A stretch of 64,000 nucleotides of DNA from an uncultured Alphaproteobacteria bacterium (GTDB lineage Bacteria; Pseudomonadota; Alphaproteobacteria; Caulobacterales; Hyphomonadaceae): the NCBI GenBank assembly GCA_903831255.1, contig CAIKWZ010000026.1, forward strand, positions 1-64,000. The letters are read 5' to 3'. The notes under the pieces are model-generated. The model saw only the letters and a list, made by a program, of their open reading frames with translations. It ran no database searches and was not told the origin of the DNA. Within the stretch, counting starts at the first letter, position 1, and each line of letters begins with the position of its first letter. Of the stretch, positions 26,732 through 35,250 are shown piece after piece. The position numbers and the translations under genes were made by a program.

Positions 26732-27577
26732 ATGTCGCCTTCCCATAAACGTTGTCGTCACTTGCTGGCGACGGCCTTGCTTCTCACGGGACTTTCAGCC
26801 CCGGCCAGCGCGCAGGCGAGGCCTGCCTTTGCATCGACCCAACCGAGCGCCCGGGTTGAATACTGGCAGGAACGAATTCAACAGATCGATAAAGAGCTTC
26901 TGGAACGAAAAGACCTCTCATCGGTCAGACTGGTGTTCCTGGGAGACTCGATCACCGACTTCTGGCTCATGGATGAAAACCTTTGGGTGAAGGGACAATT
27001 TGCAGGACGCAAAGTCTGGGAGCACGCGTTCGCGGGCGCACAACCCGAAAACCTGGCGATCAATCTTGGCGTCTCCGGGGACCGGATCGAGCACGTACTT
27101 CATCGTATCACGCCCCGTTCGGCAGGCGGTCTCGGTCACCTCGATGCAAAAGGTCTGAAGCCCGAGTTCATCATTCTGATGATGGGTATCAACAACACAT
27201 GGGCCGCTGAGGAGCCTGTCGTTGACAGCATTCTGGCCGGGTTAAAAGTCACGCTCGCGACAATTCATGACAGACAGCCCGAGGCTCAGATCGTTCTCCA
27301 GTCACTTTTGCCGACAAATGAGCCCGCAAAAAACCGCGACATAGTTCTTCCGGCGAACGAGGGACTATTGGCCCTGTCACAACAGCCGGCATTCCGCGAG
27401 TACACGCACTATCTCGACCTCTATCCGGATTATGTGAGCGCCGATGGAGCCCAGATTTCCCGGTACTTCAATGACGGCCTGCATCCAAGCCCGGACGGAT
27501 ACGAGATCTGGCGAACCAAACTGGTGAACGCGCTTCAGAGTTTGCGCCAGCAGACTACTTCAAGGCGAGGAGACTAA
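26732..27577 (+). CDS. secreted SGNH/GDSL-family hydrolase
   Basis: 281 residues with a signal peptide (LLATALLLTGLSAPASAQA). SGNH blocks: I VFLGDSITDFW (nucleophile Ser), II NLGVSGDRIEHVL (Gly), III MMGINNTW (Asn), V NDGLHPSPDGYEIW (Asp-x-x-His). The overall arrangement resembles the PAF-acetylhydrolase beta/gamma-like group. Likely a periplasmic esterase or carbohydrate deacetylase; the substrate is not deducible. The ATG at 26732 follows AGGGATCGG. Divergent from the broken esterase. Confidence 0.92.
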   Translation: MSPSHKRCRHLLATALLLTGLSAPASAQARPAFASTQPSARVEYWQERIQQIDKELLERKDLSSVRLVFLGDSITDFWLMDENLWVKGQFAGRKVWEHAFAGAQPENLAINLGVSGDRIEHVLHRITPRSAGGLGHLDAKGLKPEFIILMMGINNTWAAEEPVVDSILAGLKVTLATIHDRQPEAQIVLQSLLPTNEPAKNRDIVLPANEGLLALSQQPAFREYTHYLDLYPDYVSADGAQISRYFNDGLHPSPDGYEIWRTKLVNALQSLRQQTTSRRGD

Positions 27578-27638
27578 CGCACGACACAAGCCTGCCCAGA
27601 TATCGGGTACGGATATGCAGAGGTCGCTCGCAGCAGCT

Positions 27639-30200
27639 CTAGGTGCTGTGAAATCGAGCTATCGCATCGGCAAGGGCGCGACGATGCGGCTCGGCGCTCA
27701 TGATGAGATCAACCATTGTGATCGAAGCATGGGTCTGGCCGGCAGCGAGCCGGAGCTCGACGGCCGCACCCGCACGCTCAAGGCAGGCGGCGAACTCCAT
27801 GCCCTCATCCCTCAGGGGATCGAACTGAGCCGTCAGGATAACCGCTGGGGGAAACGAAGGACGCGCCTTCGCGCCCAGAACGATCCGCGAACCCGCCCGC
27901 TCTGAAACAGAAATGTACTGATCGAGGAACCAGGCCATCAACGAAGCCGTCAGGCCATAACCGTGCGCGTTTTCGAGATAGGATGAGCGGGACATATCGA
28001 CATCTGTCACCGGGGTGAGGAGCACCTGACCGAGGACTCCTTCCGGCGCATCCACACGCGCGAGACCGGCGACGTAGGACGCCAGATTGGCGCCGGCGCT
28101 CCAGCCGGCGACAACGATCCCGCCGGATCGCCCCCCGAGAGACGACTTTGCGTCAAACAGCCAGGTGAGCGCCGCCTCAGCATCGTCATGAGCGGCGGGA
28201 TAGGGATGTTCGGGAGCATGTCGATAATCCGCGGAGACAATGATCGAGCCAGAGTTCAGACACAGATAGCGGCATAGCGGGTCGTCGGAGGCATGATCGC
28301 CCAGAACAAAGCCGCCTCCATGAAAATACAAAGTGACGGGAAAAGGCCCCGATCCAGGCGGACGATAAAGTCGGAACCGGAGATCTCCGGCGGCGCCTGG
28401 GAACACCCCGTCCTCGATGTGAACCTCCGGACCAATCGGGCGCTGAGCATAGGAGGCCCGGATCAGGGCCCTGGCCTGTTCGGCGGAAAGCGACTCCAGA
28501 GGCGGCGGATTCAGCTGGGCCGTCATCCGCAGAACAGCTTCGACATCGGGCTTCAGCTGCCTGACGACGCCGTCGCTGACCTTCTCCCCATCGGGTCCGC
28601 TCCGTCGAAAGCCCAGATACCCCTTCTCCCGCACCTCGTCACAGGTCAGTCGATAGACATCAACCCCTCCGACATAGGGAAGGACGCCTATAGGTTTTCC
28701 CGAGACGTTAGCGCCTGTGTACCAGGAGTTCGCCTCCCGAAAGAGCGACAGCTCCACGCACTCTGCGGAGTGCCGAGCCCAGCCATTCTGAGCGGTCTCA
28801 GTCGGCTCAATAACCTCAAGGCGTTCCCCTCGCAGGTCCCTCAGAGTTGTCGTGATCCACTCGACATGCTGCTCGATGGAAACCGCCATATTGGATAGAA
28901 CAGATGGGCTTCCCGGTCCGGTGATCATGAAGAAGTTGGGAAAGCCGCAGGTCATGAGACCCAGATAGGTCTGGGGACCCTCACGCCAGGCATCCGCGAG
29001 CCTGGCCCCATCTCTGCCCCTGACATCGACCGAAAGGACAGCGCCGGTCATCGCATCAAAGCCGGTCGCATAAACGACGACATCAAACTCAAGATGCTCG
29101 TGAGCGAGCTGCGCTCCCGTCTCAGTGAAGCTGACGATGGGGGTCCTGCGCAGATCAACCAGTCGGACGTTGGGTTGATTGAACGTCTCATAGTACCCCG
29201 TATCCAGGCAGGGTCGCTTCGTGGCGATCGGATAGTCCTGAGAGCTCAGCGCACGAGCTGTTTCAGGGTTGGTCACGATGCTCCGGATCTGTCCCCGAAG
29301 GTAGTCGCACAACGTGTCATTGGCGGCACGGTCCCGAAGGATATCGGCGAAGGCTCCCCCGATCCCGAGGAGGTCGCCGGAATTCCACATCCGGTCGTAT
29401 ACGCGCTCTCTCTCAGACGCATCGACCTGAAGAGCCCCGACCAGGCTGCGTTCGACGGGCACGCCCGCCGGGCTCAGCCGAGCCTCCTGTCGATATGCCG
29501 TCCTGTCTGATGCAATCCTCGCCCTCTTCGCCTCTGAGGGAGGACCGTTGTGGGCGGGAATAGAGTAAGCCGGCGTTCTCTGAAAAACGGTAAGATGCTC
29601 CGCCTCAGCCGCAAGAATTGGGATCGACTGCACGGCGGACGATCCTGTTCCAACCACCGCCACACGTTTGCCGCGAAGCGTCACACCCTCAGCAGGCCAT
29701 GAGCTGGTGAAATATACCTCGCCCGCGAAGCGCTCCACTCCCGGAATATCAGGCGTCTTCGGCGCGGAGAGACAGCCGGTCGCCATAATGAGATGCCGGC
29801 AGACAATTGTCTCTCCCGCAGATGTCTCTACCTTCCAGACACGGGCGCCGTCATCCCAGGCCGCCGTGAGAAGCCGGGTCGAAAACCGGAACGTCCTCCT
29901 GAGATCATAGCGGTCAGCCACAAAGTTCAGATAGCGCAGGATCTCTGGCTGCGTAGCGTAGCGCTCAGACCAGACCCACTCCGTCTCAAGATCGGGATCG
30001 AAGGAATAGGCGTAATCAAAACTCTCGATGTCGCAGCGCGCGCCCGGATACCGGTTCCAATACCAGGTGCCCCCAACACCATCCGCTCCCTCAAGGCCGA
30101 CAACCGAAAAACCTGACGATCGAAGCGCATGAACCGCATAGAGCCCCGCCATGCCGGCGCCGACGACCACGACATCCGTCTTCTGAGCTTGAGACGCCAT
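27639..30200 (-). CDS. Baeyer-Villiger monooxygenase fused to alpha/beta-hydrolase (HSL-like) esterase
   Basis: 853 residues from ATG 30200 with GGAGG eight bases upstream. Residues 1-540: class B flavin monooxygenase with FAD-binding VVVVGAGMAG (10-19), GGTWYWNRYPGARCDIES, NADPH-binding VAVVGTGSSA (180-189) and IATKRPCLDTGYYETFNQPN, which holds the Arg needed for the peroxyflavin in PAMO-type enzymes. The fingerprint FxGxxxHxxxWP reads FAGEVYFTSSWP: the His is Phe164. Residues about 565-853: hormone-sensitive-lipase-like esterase with HGGGF (about 628), GWSAG (about 699), an FDPLRDEG acid and a THAS histidine. A ketone could be oxidised to an ester and cleaved by the same chain (inference). 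Divergent from the sugar dehydrogenase. Confidence 0.92.
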   Translation of the reverse strand: MASQAQKTDVVVVGAGMAGLYAVHALRSSGFSVVGLEGADGVGGTWYWNRYPGARCDIESFDYAYSFDPDLETEWVWSERYATQPEILRYLNFVADRYDLRRTFRFSTRLLTAAWDDGARVWKVETSAGETIVCRHLIMATGCLSAPKTPDIPGVERFAGEVYFTSSWPAEGVTLRGKRVAVVGTGSSAVQSIPILAAEAEHLTVFQRTPAYSIPAHNGPPSEAKRARIASDRTAYRQEARLSPAGVPVERSLVGALQVDASERERVYDRMWNSGDLLGIGGAFADILRDRAANDTLCDYLRGQIRSIVTNPETARALSSQDYPIATKRPCLDTGYYETFNQPNVRLVDLRRTPIVSFTETGAQLAHEHLEFDVVVYATGFDAMTGAVLSVDVRGRDGARLADAWREGPQTYLGLMTCGFPNFFMITGPGSPSVLSNMAVSIEQHVEWITTTLRDLRGERLEVIEPTETAQNGWARHSAECVELSLFREANSWYTGANVSGKPIGVLPYVGGVDVYRLTCDEVREKGYLGFRRSGPDGEKVSDGVVRQLKPDVEAVLRMTAQLNPPPLESLSAEQARALIRASYAQRPIGPEVHIEDGVFPGAAGDLRFRLYRPPGSGPFPVTLYFHGGGFVLGDHASDDPLCRYLCLNSGSIIVSADYRHAPEHPYPAAHDDAEAALTWLFDAKSSLGGRSGGIVVAGWSAGANLASYVAGLARVDAPEGVLGQVLLTPVTDVDMSRSSYLENAHGYGLTASLMAWFLDQYISVSERAGSRIVLGAKARPSFPPAVILTAQFDPLRDEGMEFAACLERAGAAVELRLAAGQTHASITMVDLIMSAEPHRRALADAIARFHST

Positions 30201-30379
30201 CACCACATCCTCCGGATGTCCCGTGAGCCACGCGTCCTGAAGGTCAGGAACGCTTCGCGAGGGGGCCACGACCGATCCGGCTTGGCAAGACGTCTTAGGT
30301 CGCCTTGTTGCACTGCAGCGTGACGAGGACGGGCGAATGGACTTTGATATCGGCAAAACAGACAAGGGGAGAGACATCG

Positions 30380-31939
30380 ATGCCGGGACGCAGAACGCCG
30401 ACGGCCGCAGCCTTGCTTATACTGGGCTGGACAACATTGGCAGCCGGCGCAACCCACGCCCAGAAGTCCGGACAGCAGCTCTACGAGCAGAACTGCGCCG
30501 CCTGTCATGAAGGCGGCGACGAAACCGCGCCCGAGCGAAAATCGTTGGCGACGCTGTCACCGGAGAGGATCGTTCAGGCGCTTTCGCCAGGCGGCCTGAT
30601 GGCCGGACCTGGCGGTCGATTAGGATCCGACGACCGCCTGGCGCTGGCCGCCTTCCTGACGCGCACCCCTCAACCGGGCGCAACGGCAAGCCGGGAGCCG
30701 CCTCGCGATGACCGATCGAACCCCGACCTCTACGTCGAGGGAATACCCTACCCGGCCCGCCGGATAGCCGATCCGCGAGACAGAGCCGAAGCGCGACGGG
30801 CCCCGGCCTGGCCTGCCCCGTCGCTTGAGAAGGGCGTTTTCAAAGCGGAAAGCTGGGAAGAACGGAACCTGCAGATCACGGTGATGGCCACCGGCCTTTC
30901 TTCGCCCCGGGGAATCGAATTCCTTCCCAGCGGCGACATGCTCATCACCGAACGGGCTGGGGCTCTGCGCATTCTTCGCGACGGCGTTCTCGATCCCGAA
31001 CCGGTCAAGGGTACCCCCGCCGTTGCCGTTCTCGGCACGGGAACCGGATTTATGGACATCGCGCTACATCCGGGCTTCAGGGAAAATGGTCTGATCTACC
31101 TCTCCTATCACAAGCCCGCCTTCGGCAAGTTCGGCGTGAATGCAATCTTTCGCGGACGCTGGAACGGGCGGGAGATCGTCGAAGGACACGACATCTTCCT
31201 GTCGGACGACCTCGATGCGCTCTACAGCCGCCTGCATTTCGGACCTGACGGCAAGCTCTACGCCACCATCGGCTGCCCCGGGGTCGGAACCGACGAGTCG
31301 ATCAGCCGGGCACAGGATACCGGCGACTACGCCGGCAAGACCCTGCGCCTCAACGACGACGGCACAACGCCGGCCGATAACCCCTTTGCAGGCGTCAAGG
31401 GATACAACCCCGAGATCTACACCCTCGGCCATCGCGTCAATCTGGGCCTCGCCCTCAATCCGTGGACAAAGGAATTCTGGGTGTCGGAACATGGCCCACA
31501 GGGAGGCGACGAGATCAACATCCTCCAACCCGGCCTTAACTACGGATGGCCGGTTATCAGCGACGGCCGTTACTACTCAGGCAGGAAGGTCTCAGAGGCC
31601 CCTTATCGAGAGGGGATGACACGACCGCATATCTCTTATGTTCCCTCGATCGCTCCGGGAGGCATGGTCTTTTACACCGGCGACCGTTTTCCCGCCTGGA
31701 AGGGAAACCTGTTCGTAGGCTCAATGAGAATGAGCAACGCTCCGCGCACCGGGCATCTTGAGCGCATCGTCTTCAACGACAAGTGGGAAGTCGTTCGCTC
31801 CGAAATGCTCCTGGCGGACTTTCACCAGCGCATCCGCGATGTCGAACAGGGCCCGGACGGCGCGCTCTATGTGATAACCGATGAGGGAACCTCGAGCGTC
31901 GTGATGAAGATCGAACCCGGAGCGGCGGCCGGCGGATAG
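30380..31939 (+). CDS. cytochrome c / PQQ-dependent sugar dehydrogenase (GSDH-like) fusion
   Basis: 519 residues from ATG 30380 (AGGGGAGAG upstream). Signal peptide (ALLILGWTTLAAGATHA), a class I cytochrome c domain at about 30-100 (heme motif CAACH; axial Met probably in GGLMAG), a linker, then a six-bladed beta-propeller of the sorbosone/glucose dehydrogenase family (about 165-515: GLSSPRGIEFLPSGDMLITE, PDGKLYATIG, YTLGHRVNLGLALNP, SEHGPQGGDEINIL, GMVFYTGDRFPAWKGNLFVG). Predicted periplasmic sugar or aldose-side-chain oxidation with electrons passed directly to the attached heme. No membrane anchor beyond the signal peptide is visible. Confidence 0.9.
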   Translation: MPGRRTPTAAALLILGWTTLAAGATHAQKSGQQLYEQNCAACHEGGDETAPERKSLATLSPERIVQALSPGGLMAGPGGRLGSDDRLALAAFLTRTPQPGATASREPPRDDRSNPDLYVEGIPYPARRIADPRDRAEARRAPAWPAPSLEKGVFKAESWEERNLQITVMATGLSSPRGIEFLPSGDMLITERAGALRILRDGVLDPEPVKGTPAVAVLGTGTGFMDIALHPGFRENGLIYLSYHKPAFGKFGVNAIFRGRWNGREIVEGHDIFLSDDLDALYSRLHFGPDGKLYATIGCPGVGTDESISRAQDTGDYAGKTLRLNDDGTTPADNPFAGVKGYNPEIYTLGHRVNLGLALNPWTKEFWVSEHGPQGGDEINILQPGLNYGWPVISDGRYYSGRKVSEAPYREGMTRPHISYVPSIAPGGMVFYTGDRFPAWKGNLFVGSMRMSNAPRTGHLERIVFNDKWEVVRSEMLLADFHQRIRDVEQGPDGALYVITDEGTSSVVMKIEPGAAAGG

Positions 31940-31986
31940 CATCCGGTTTTAGCCCTGTCGCCGGAAGGTCGATCAGAGACGGCCGG

Positions 31987-32508
31987 CTATCCCGAGACGA
32001 GGGCGGTGCGCGGCACGCTCAGCATACCGCTGAGGACGGCGGCGTCCGGCGACAGGTCTCTCACCAGGATCCTTGCAGGATCAACCGGCCCGGGAAGCTG
32101 AAAGCGGCCAGCCTGGGCGCGCCTGAACGCCCAGCGCTCATAATAGGCTACATCGCCCACAAGAATGACCGCCGGGAACCCCAGCTCACGACACACCCCG
32201 ATCGAGCGCTCCATCAGACCAAAGGCGACGCCGCGTCCCCGCTGACGAGCCGCCACCGCCAGAGGACCAAGAAGCGCGGCCCTTCCCCCGGATCCCGTCT
32301 CGACGGGCCACAGACGGACTGCAGCGCAGACGCCTTCGCTGTCACGCGCAAGAAAACTCGCCTCAGGGATGCGCGCATTGCCTTCGCGCAGACGCTCAGC
32401 TGTCTTCACAAAACGTCCCGGTCCGAAGGCGGCGTCATAGAGAGCCTCCACCCCGGCGTGGTCCTCCGGGCCTTCCTGAACGATCGTAAAAGACCGGTCC
32501 TGCACCAA
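31987..32508 (-). CDS. GNAT-family N-acetyltransferase, YhbS-like
   Basis: About 173 residues if started at TTG 32508 (GGAG nine bases upstream); the frame stays open to TTG 32580 (197 residues) but without a ribosome-binding site, and the extra residues are low complexity. GNAT core: FLARDSEGVCAAVRLWPV, LLGPLAVAARQRGRGVAFGL (acetyl-CoA loop RGRGVA) and VILVGDVAYYERWAFRRA, the pattern of YhbS-type acetyltransferases. Convergent with the sugar dehydrogenase. The substrate is unknown. Confidence 0.85.
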   Translation of the reverse strand: MVQDRSFTIVQEGPEDHAGVEALYDAAFGPGRFVKTAERLREGNARIPEASFLARDSEGVCAAVRLWPVETGSGGRAALLGPLAVAARQRGRGVAFGLMERSIGVCRELGFPAVILVGDVAYYERWAFRRAQAGRFQLPGPVDPARILVRDLSPDAAVLSGMLSVPRTALVSG

Positions 32509-32686
32509 GGGCGATATCTCCGACAGGACTGACCGATCTTCTGAAGGCGCGCCAATAGGAGCCTTCAGGTCTGAAGTCAAAAGGTTTTCAGGACCGAAAA
32601 GGAGAGCCTCCGGCCTCCCCCCTTTCGCTTCGAGCGGTCATGTGCTTCGAAGGCGTCGAAAGCGTCACGCGGAGCAGGAGACGTCG

Positions 32687-33604
32687 ATGGGCGTACTGGA
32701 CGGCAAGGTTGTTCTGATCACAGGCGGCGGCAACGGGATCGGGCGCGAAACCGCTCGGCTGCTCGCGCGCGAAGGCGCGCGACTGGTTGTCAACGATCTG
32801 GGGGGATCTCTGACGGGAGGAGACGAAGGCTCAGCGGGTCCGGCCGAGGCGGTGGCCGCCGAGATCCGGGCGTCGGGCGGAGAAGCGGTCTCAAACTCCG
32901 AAAGCGTGACAGACTACAACGCAGTCCTGCGCATGGTCGAACAGGCCCGGGACACATTCGGCGCCCTGGATGCGATCGTGAACCCGGCCGGCATTCTGCG
33001 TGACGGCATGTTTCACCGCATGTCCGAGAGCGACTGGGACGCGGTGATCAGCGTTCACCTCAGAGGCTCGTTCAATGTCGCACGGGCCTCTATCGAGTAC
33101 TTCCGCGAACGCGAAGCAGGAGCCTACGTTCTCTTCACCTCGACATCGGGCCTCATCGGCAACATCGGCCAGGCGAACTACGCCGCAGCGAAGATGGGAA
33201 TTGTCGGACTGTCCCGCATTCTTGCGATGGAAGGACTGCGCAAGAATATCCGATCCAACGTCATCGCCCCGTTCGCCTGGACGCGCATGATTGAATCCAT
33301 TCCCGTGAAAGACGAGGCAAGTGCGATCCGGGTTCAGCGGATGAAGGACGCCATGAGGGCCGATCAGGTGGCCCAGCTGGCCGTCGCGCTGTGCGCCGAC
33401 AAGGCCAAAGATGTCTCCGGGCAGATCTTCGGCGTCCGCGGAAACGAGATCATCCTGTTCGACCAGCCGCGCCCGGTGCGCTCCATGGCCGACCTTTCCG
33501 GATGGAACCCGTCGAGCATTCTCGACGTCTGCCTGCCTGCAATGAAGAACGACTTCTTTGGTCCCGAAGCAACGGCCGAAGTGTTCCCCTACGATCCCAT
33601 CTAG
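32687..33604 (+). CDS. short-chain dehydrogenase/reductase, HSD17B4-like
   Basis: 305 residues from ATG 32687 with AGGAG seven bases upstream. NAD(P)-binding TGGGNGIGRE, acidic loop VNDLGGSLTG, catalytic Ser (FTSTSGLIGNIGQ) and YAAAK. The sequence resembles the dehydrogenase part of multifunctional enzyme 2 (3-hydroxyacyl-CoA dehydrogenase-type SDRs), including the long VNDLGGS insertion and the ILRDGMFHRMSESDWD block. The usually invariant NNAG reads NPAG (near residue 100). The C-terminal 60 residues extend beyond a minimal SDR. A strong hairpin follows the stop. Confidence 0.92.
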   Translation: MGVLDGKVVLITGGGNGIGRETARLLAREGARLVVNDLGGSLTGGDEGSAGPAEAVAAEIRASGGEAVSNSESVTDYNAVLRMVEQARDTFGALDAIVNPAGILRDGMFHRMSESDWDAVISVHLRGSFNVARASIEYFREREAGAYVLFTSTSGLIGNIGQANYAAAKMGIVGLSRILAMEGLRKNIRSNVIAPFAWTRMIESIPVKDEASAIRVQRMKDAMRADQVAQLAVALCADKAKDVSGQIFGVRGNEIILFDQPRPVRSMADLSGWNPSSILDVCLPAMKNDFFGPEATAEVFPYDPI

Positions 33605-33611
33605 GAAACAA

Positions 33612-33639
33612 GGCGATGGGGCCGAAGGGCCTCATCGCC
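33612..33639. terminator. hairpin between convergent genes, probable bidirectional terminator
   Basis: Arms 33612-33623 and 33628-33639 form a 12-bp stem (one G-U pair) with a GAAG tetraloop, placed between the stops of the SDR (33604) and the CorC-like gene (33661). No long U tract follows on either strand, so efficiency is uncertain. Confidence 0.65.
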
Positions 33640-33660
33640 TGTCCTTGCTGAGCGAAGCGG

Positions 33661-34962
33661 TCAGCCGGTGTTATTCTCACTCGCTTCCAGTCGACGGACG
33701 ATCACCTTGTCGACACGGCGGCCATCCATATCGATGACCTCGAAGGCGAGCGGCCAGCGTTCGGCCACGTCACCCTCCTTGGGAACGGTGTTCATCAGAT
33801 GCATCACGAGCCCGGCGACAGTGGAATAGCCCTCACCCTCATCCAGGCCGCGGGCCCCGACCGTCTGCTCAAACTCGTCGATCGGCGTCATACCGTCGAT
33901 AAGCCATGACCCGTCGTCTCTCTGGAAGGGCTGGCTGATCCCTTCATTCTCTCCGAGCGCGCCATCGCCGGCGATGGATTCGAGCAGATCCGCCGCCGTC
34001 ACGAGCCCGAGAATGGCGCCATACTCATCGGACACCATCACCATGCGGACCGGGTTGCCTCGCATGGAATCGAGCAGTTTGAGAACGGGCATGGTTTCCG
34101 GGACGAAGACCGAAGGATGCATCACGGCTTCAAGATCGATCCGGCCGGTCTCGGCGAGAAACGCGAGCAGCTCCTTGGTCTGAACAACCCCCACAATCTC
34201 GTCAGCGTCTCCCCGACCGACCGGGAAGCGCGAGTGGCCGCTTGAACGAATTTCCGCGACGATCTCCTGCCTGCTCGACTCGGTATTGAGCCAGACCATG
34301 TCTGTTCGAGGGGTCATGATCGCCTTCACGGAGCGATCGCCAAGGCGCATAACGCCCTCGATCATCTCCCTTTCCTCATCCTCGATCAGACCGACCTTTG
34401 CGCCCTCGACGATGAGCGACTGAAGTTCCTCTTCGGTCACATCCTCCTGTCTCGTCCGGTGCAGACCGAAGAGACGAACGACCCCTTCCGTGCAGGTCCG
34501 CAGCAGAAACACAAGGGGCGAGGCCAGCGTCTCTACCAGCGCCATCAAGGGAGACATGAGCGACGCGAGCGTCTCGGGTGATGAGAGTGCGATGCGCTTC
34601 GGGATAAGTTCGCCGACCACAAGCGACAGGAATGTCGTCAGCGCGATCACCAGTCCGAATGCGATCGGAGCTGACTGCTCCGCAAGTGGAGGGAAGGTCC
34701 GGGCGATCCACGGCGAAAGATCGTCGGCCAGCGCTGTGGCCCCGTAGGCGCCCGCCAGGACCCCGATCAGAGTAATGCCAATCTGAACAGTGGACAGGAG
34801 CTTCGATGGGTCCTCGAGCAGACGAAGGGCGATCCGCGCGCCTCGCGACCCCCGATCCGCCATGGCCTTCAGTCGCGGCTTGCGGGCCGACACGATCGCC
34901 ATCTCCGAAAGCGCGAACACGCCGTTCAGGAGGATCAGCACGCCGAGAATCAAGAAATCCAT
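33661..34962 (-). CDS. CorC/HlyC-family protein: DUF21 (CNNM) membrane domain, CBS pair, transporter-associated domain
   Basis: 433 residues from ATG 34962 (GGAAGAA upstream; a longer reading to 35052 has no support). Residues 1-190: DUF21/CNNM domain with about four helices (FLILGVLILLNGVFALSEMA, STVQIGITLIGVLAGAYGA, GLVIALTTFLSLVVGELIPK). Residues 200-340: two CBS domains (MTPRTDMVWLN, GVVQTKELLAFL, MVMVSDEYGAILGLVTAADL). The end is the CorC_HlyC domain (GYSTVAGLVMHLMNTVPKEG). Family members are linked to Mg2+/Co2+ efflux or resistance; older names call them hemolysins without good evidence. Confidence 0.93.
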   Translation of the reverse strand: MDFLILGVLILLNGVFALSEMAIVSARKPRLKAMADRGSRGARIALRLLEDPSKLLSTVQIGITLIGVLAGAYGATALADDLSPWIARTFPPLAEQSAPIAFGLVIALTTFLSLVVGELIPKRIALSSPETLASLMSPLMALVETLASPLVFLLRTCTEGVVRLFGLHRTRQEDVTEEELQSLIVEGAKVGLIEDEEREMIEGVMRLGDRSVKAIMTPRTDMVWLNTESSRQEIVAEIRSSGHSRFPVGRGDADEIVGVVQTKELLAFLAETGRIDLEAVMHPSVFVPETMPVLKLLDSMRGNPVRMVMVSDEYGAILGLVTAADLLESIAGDGALGENEGISQPFQRDDGSWLIDGMTPIDEFEQTVGARGLDEGEGYSTVAGLVMHLMNTVPKEGDVAERWPLAFEVIDMDGRRVDKVIVRRLEASENNTG

Positions 34963-35250
34963 TTCTTCCGTACGCCGGGATGGCGGACGCTCCATTGCGC
35001 CGGGTGCGCCCGGCCGAAGTTTGATTGTGCGACAGTTGAGGCCCACGTTCAACGGAAGAAAGACAAAACGGCCTTAACAATCTGATTCAAAGACAATTAT
35101 TCCAACGGAAACCTCAATACATCCCCCCATACGTCGAATCGCCAGCATACCGTTTCTGCGCAAACGCCCTTGGCTTGGGTCCAACCCCGGGGGTAACCTC
35201 ACCCCCTTCAGACCCTCTCATAGCGAGGGTCGTCGAGACAGGATCAAGCG
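34963..35250. promoter_or_regulatory. 288-bp divergent promoter region
   Basis: Separates the CorC-like gene (minus) from the NIPSNAP lipoprotein (plus), so both promoters should lie here. A small hairpin (ACCCTC 35212-35217 / GAGGGT 35225-35230) falls in the probable leader just ahead of the NIPSNAP start. One half TTAAC site with a neighbouring GATTC (35076-35093) is seen but no full CtrA box. No coding potential noticed. Confidence 0.4.
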
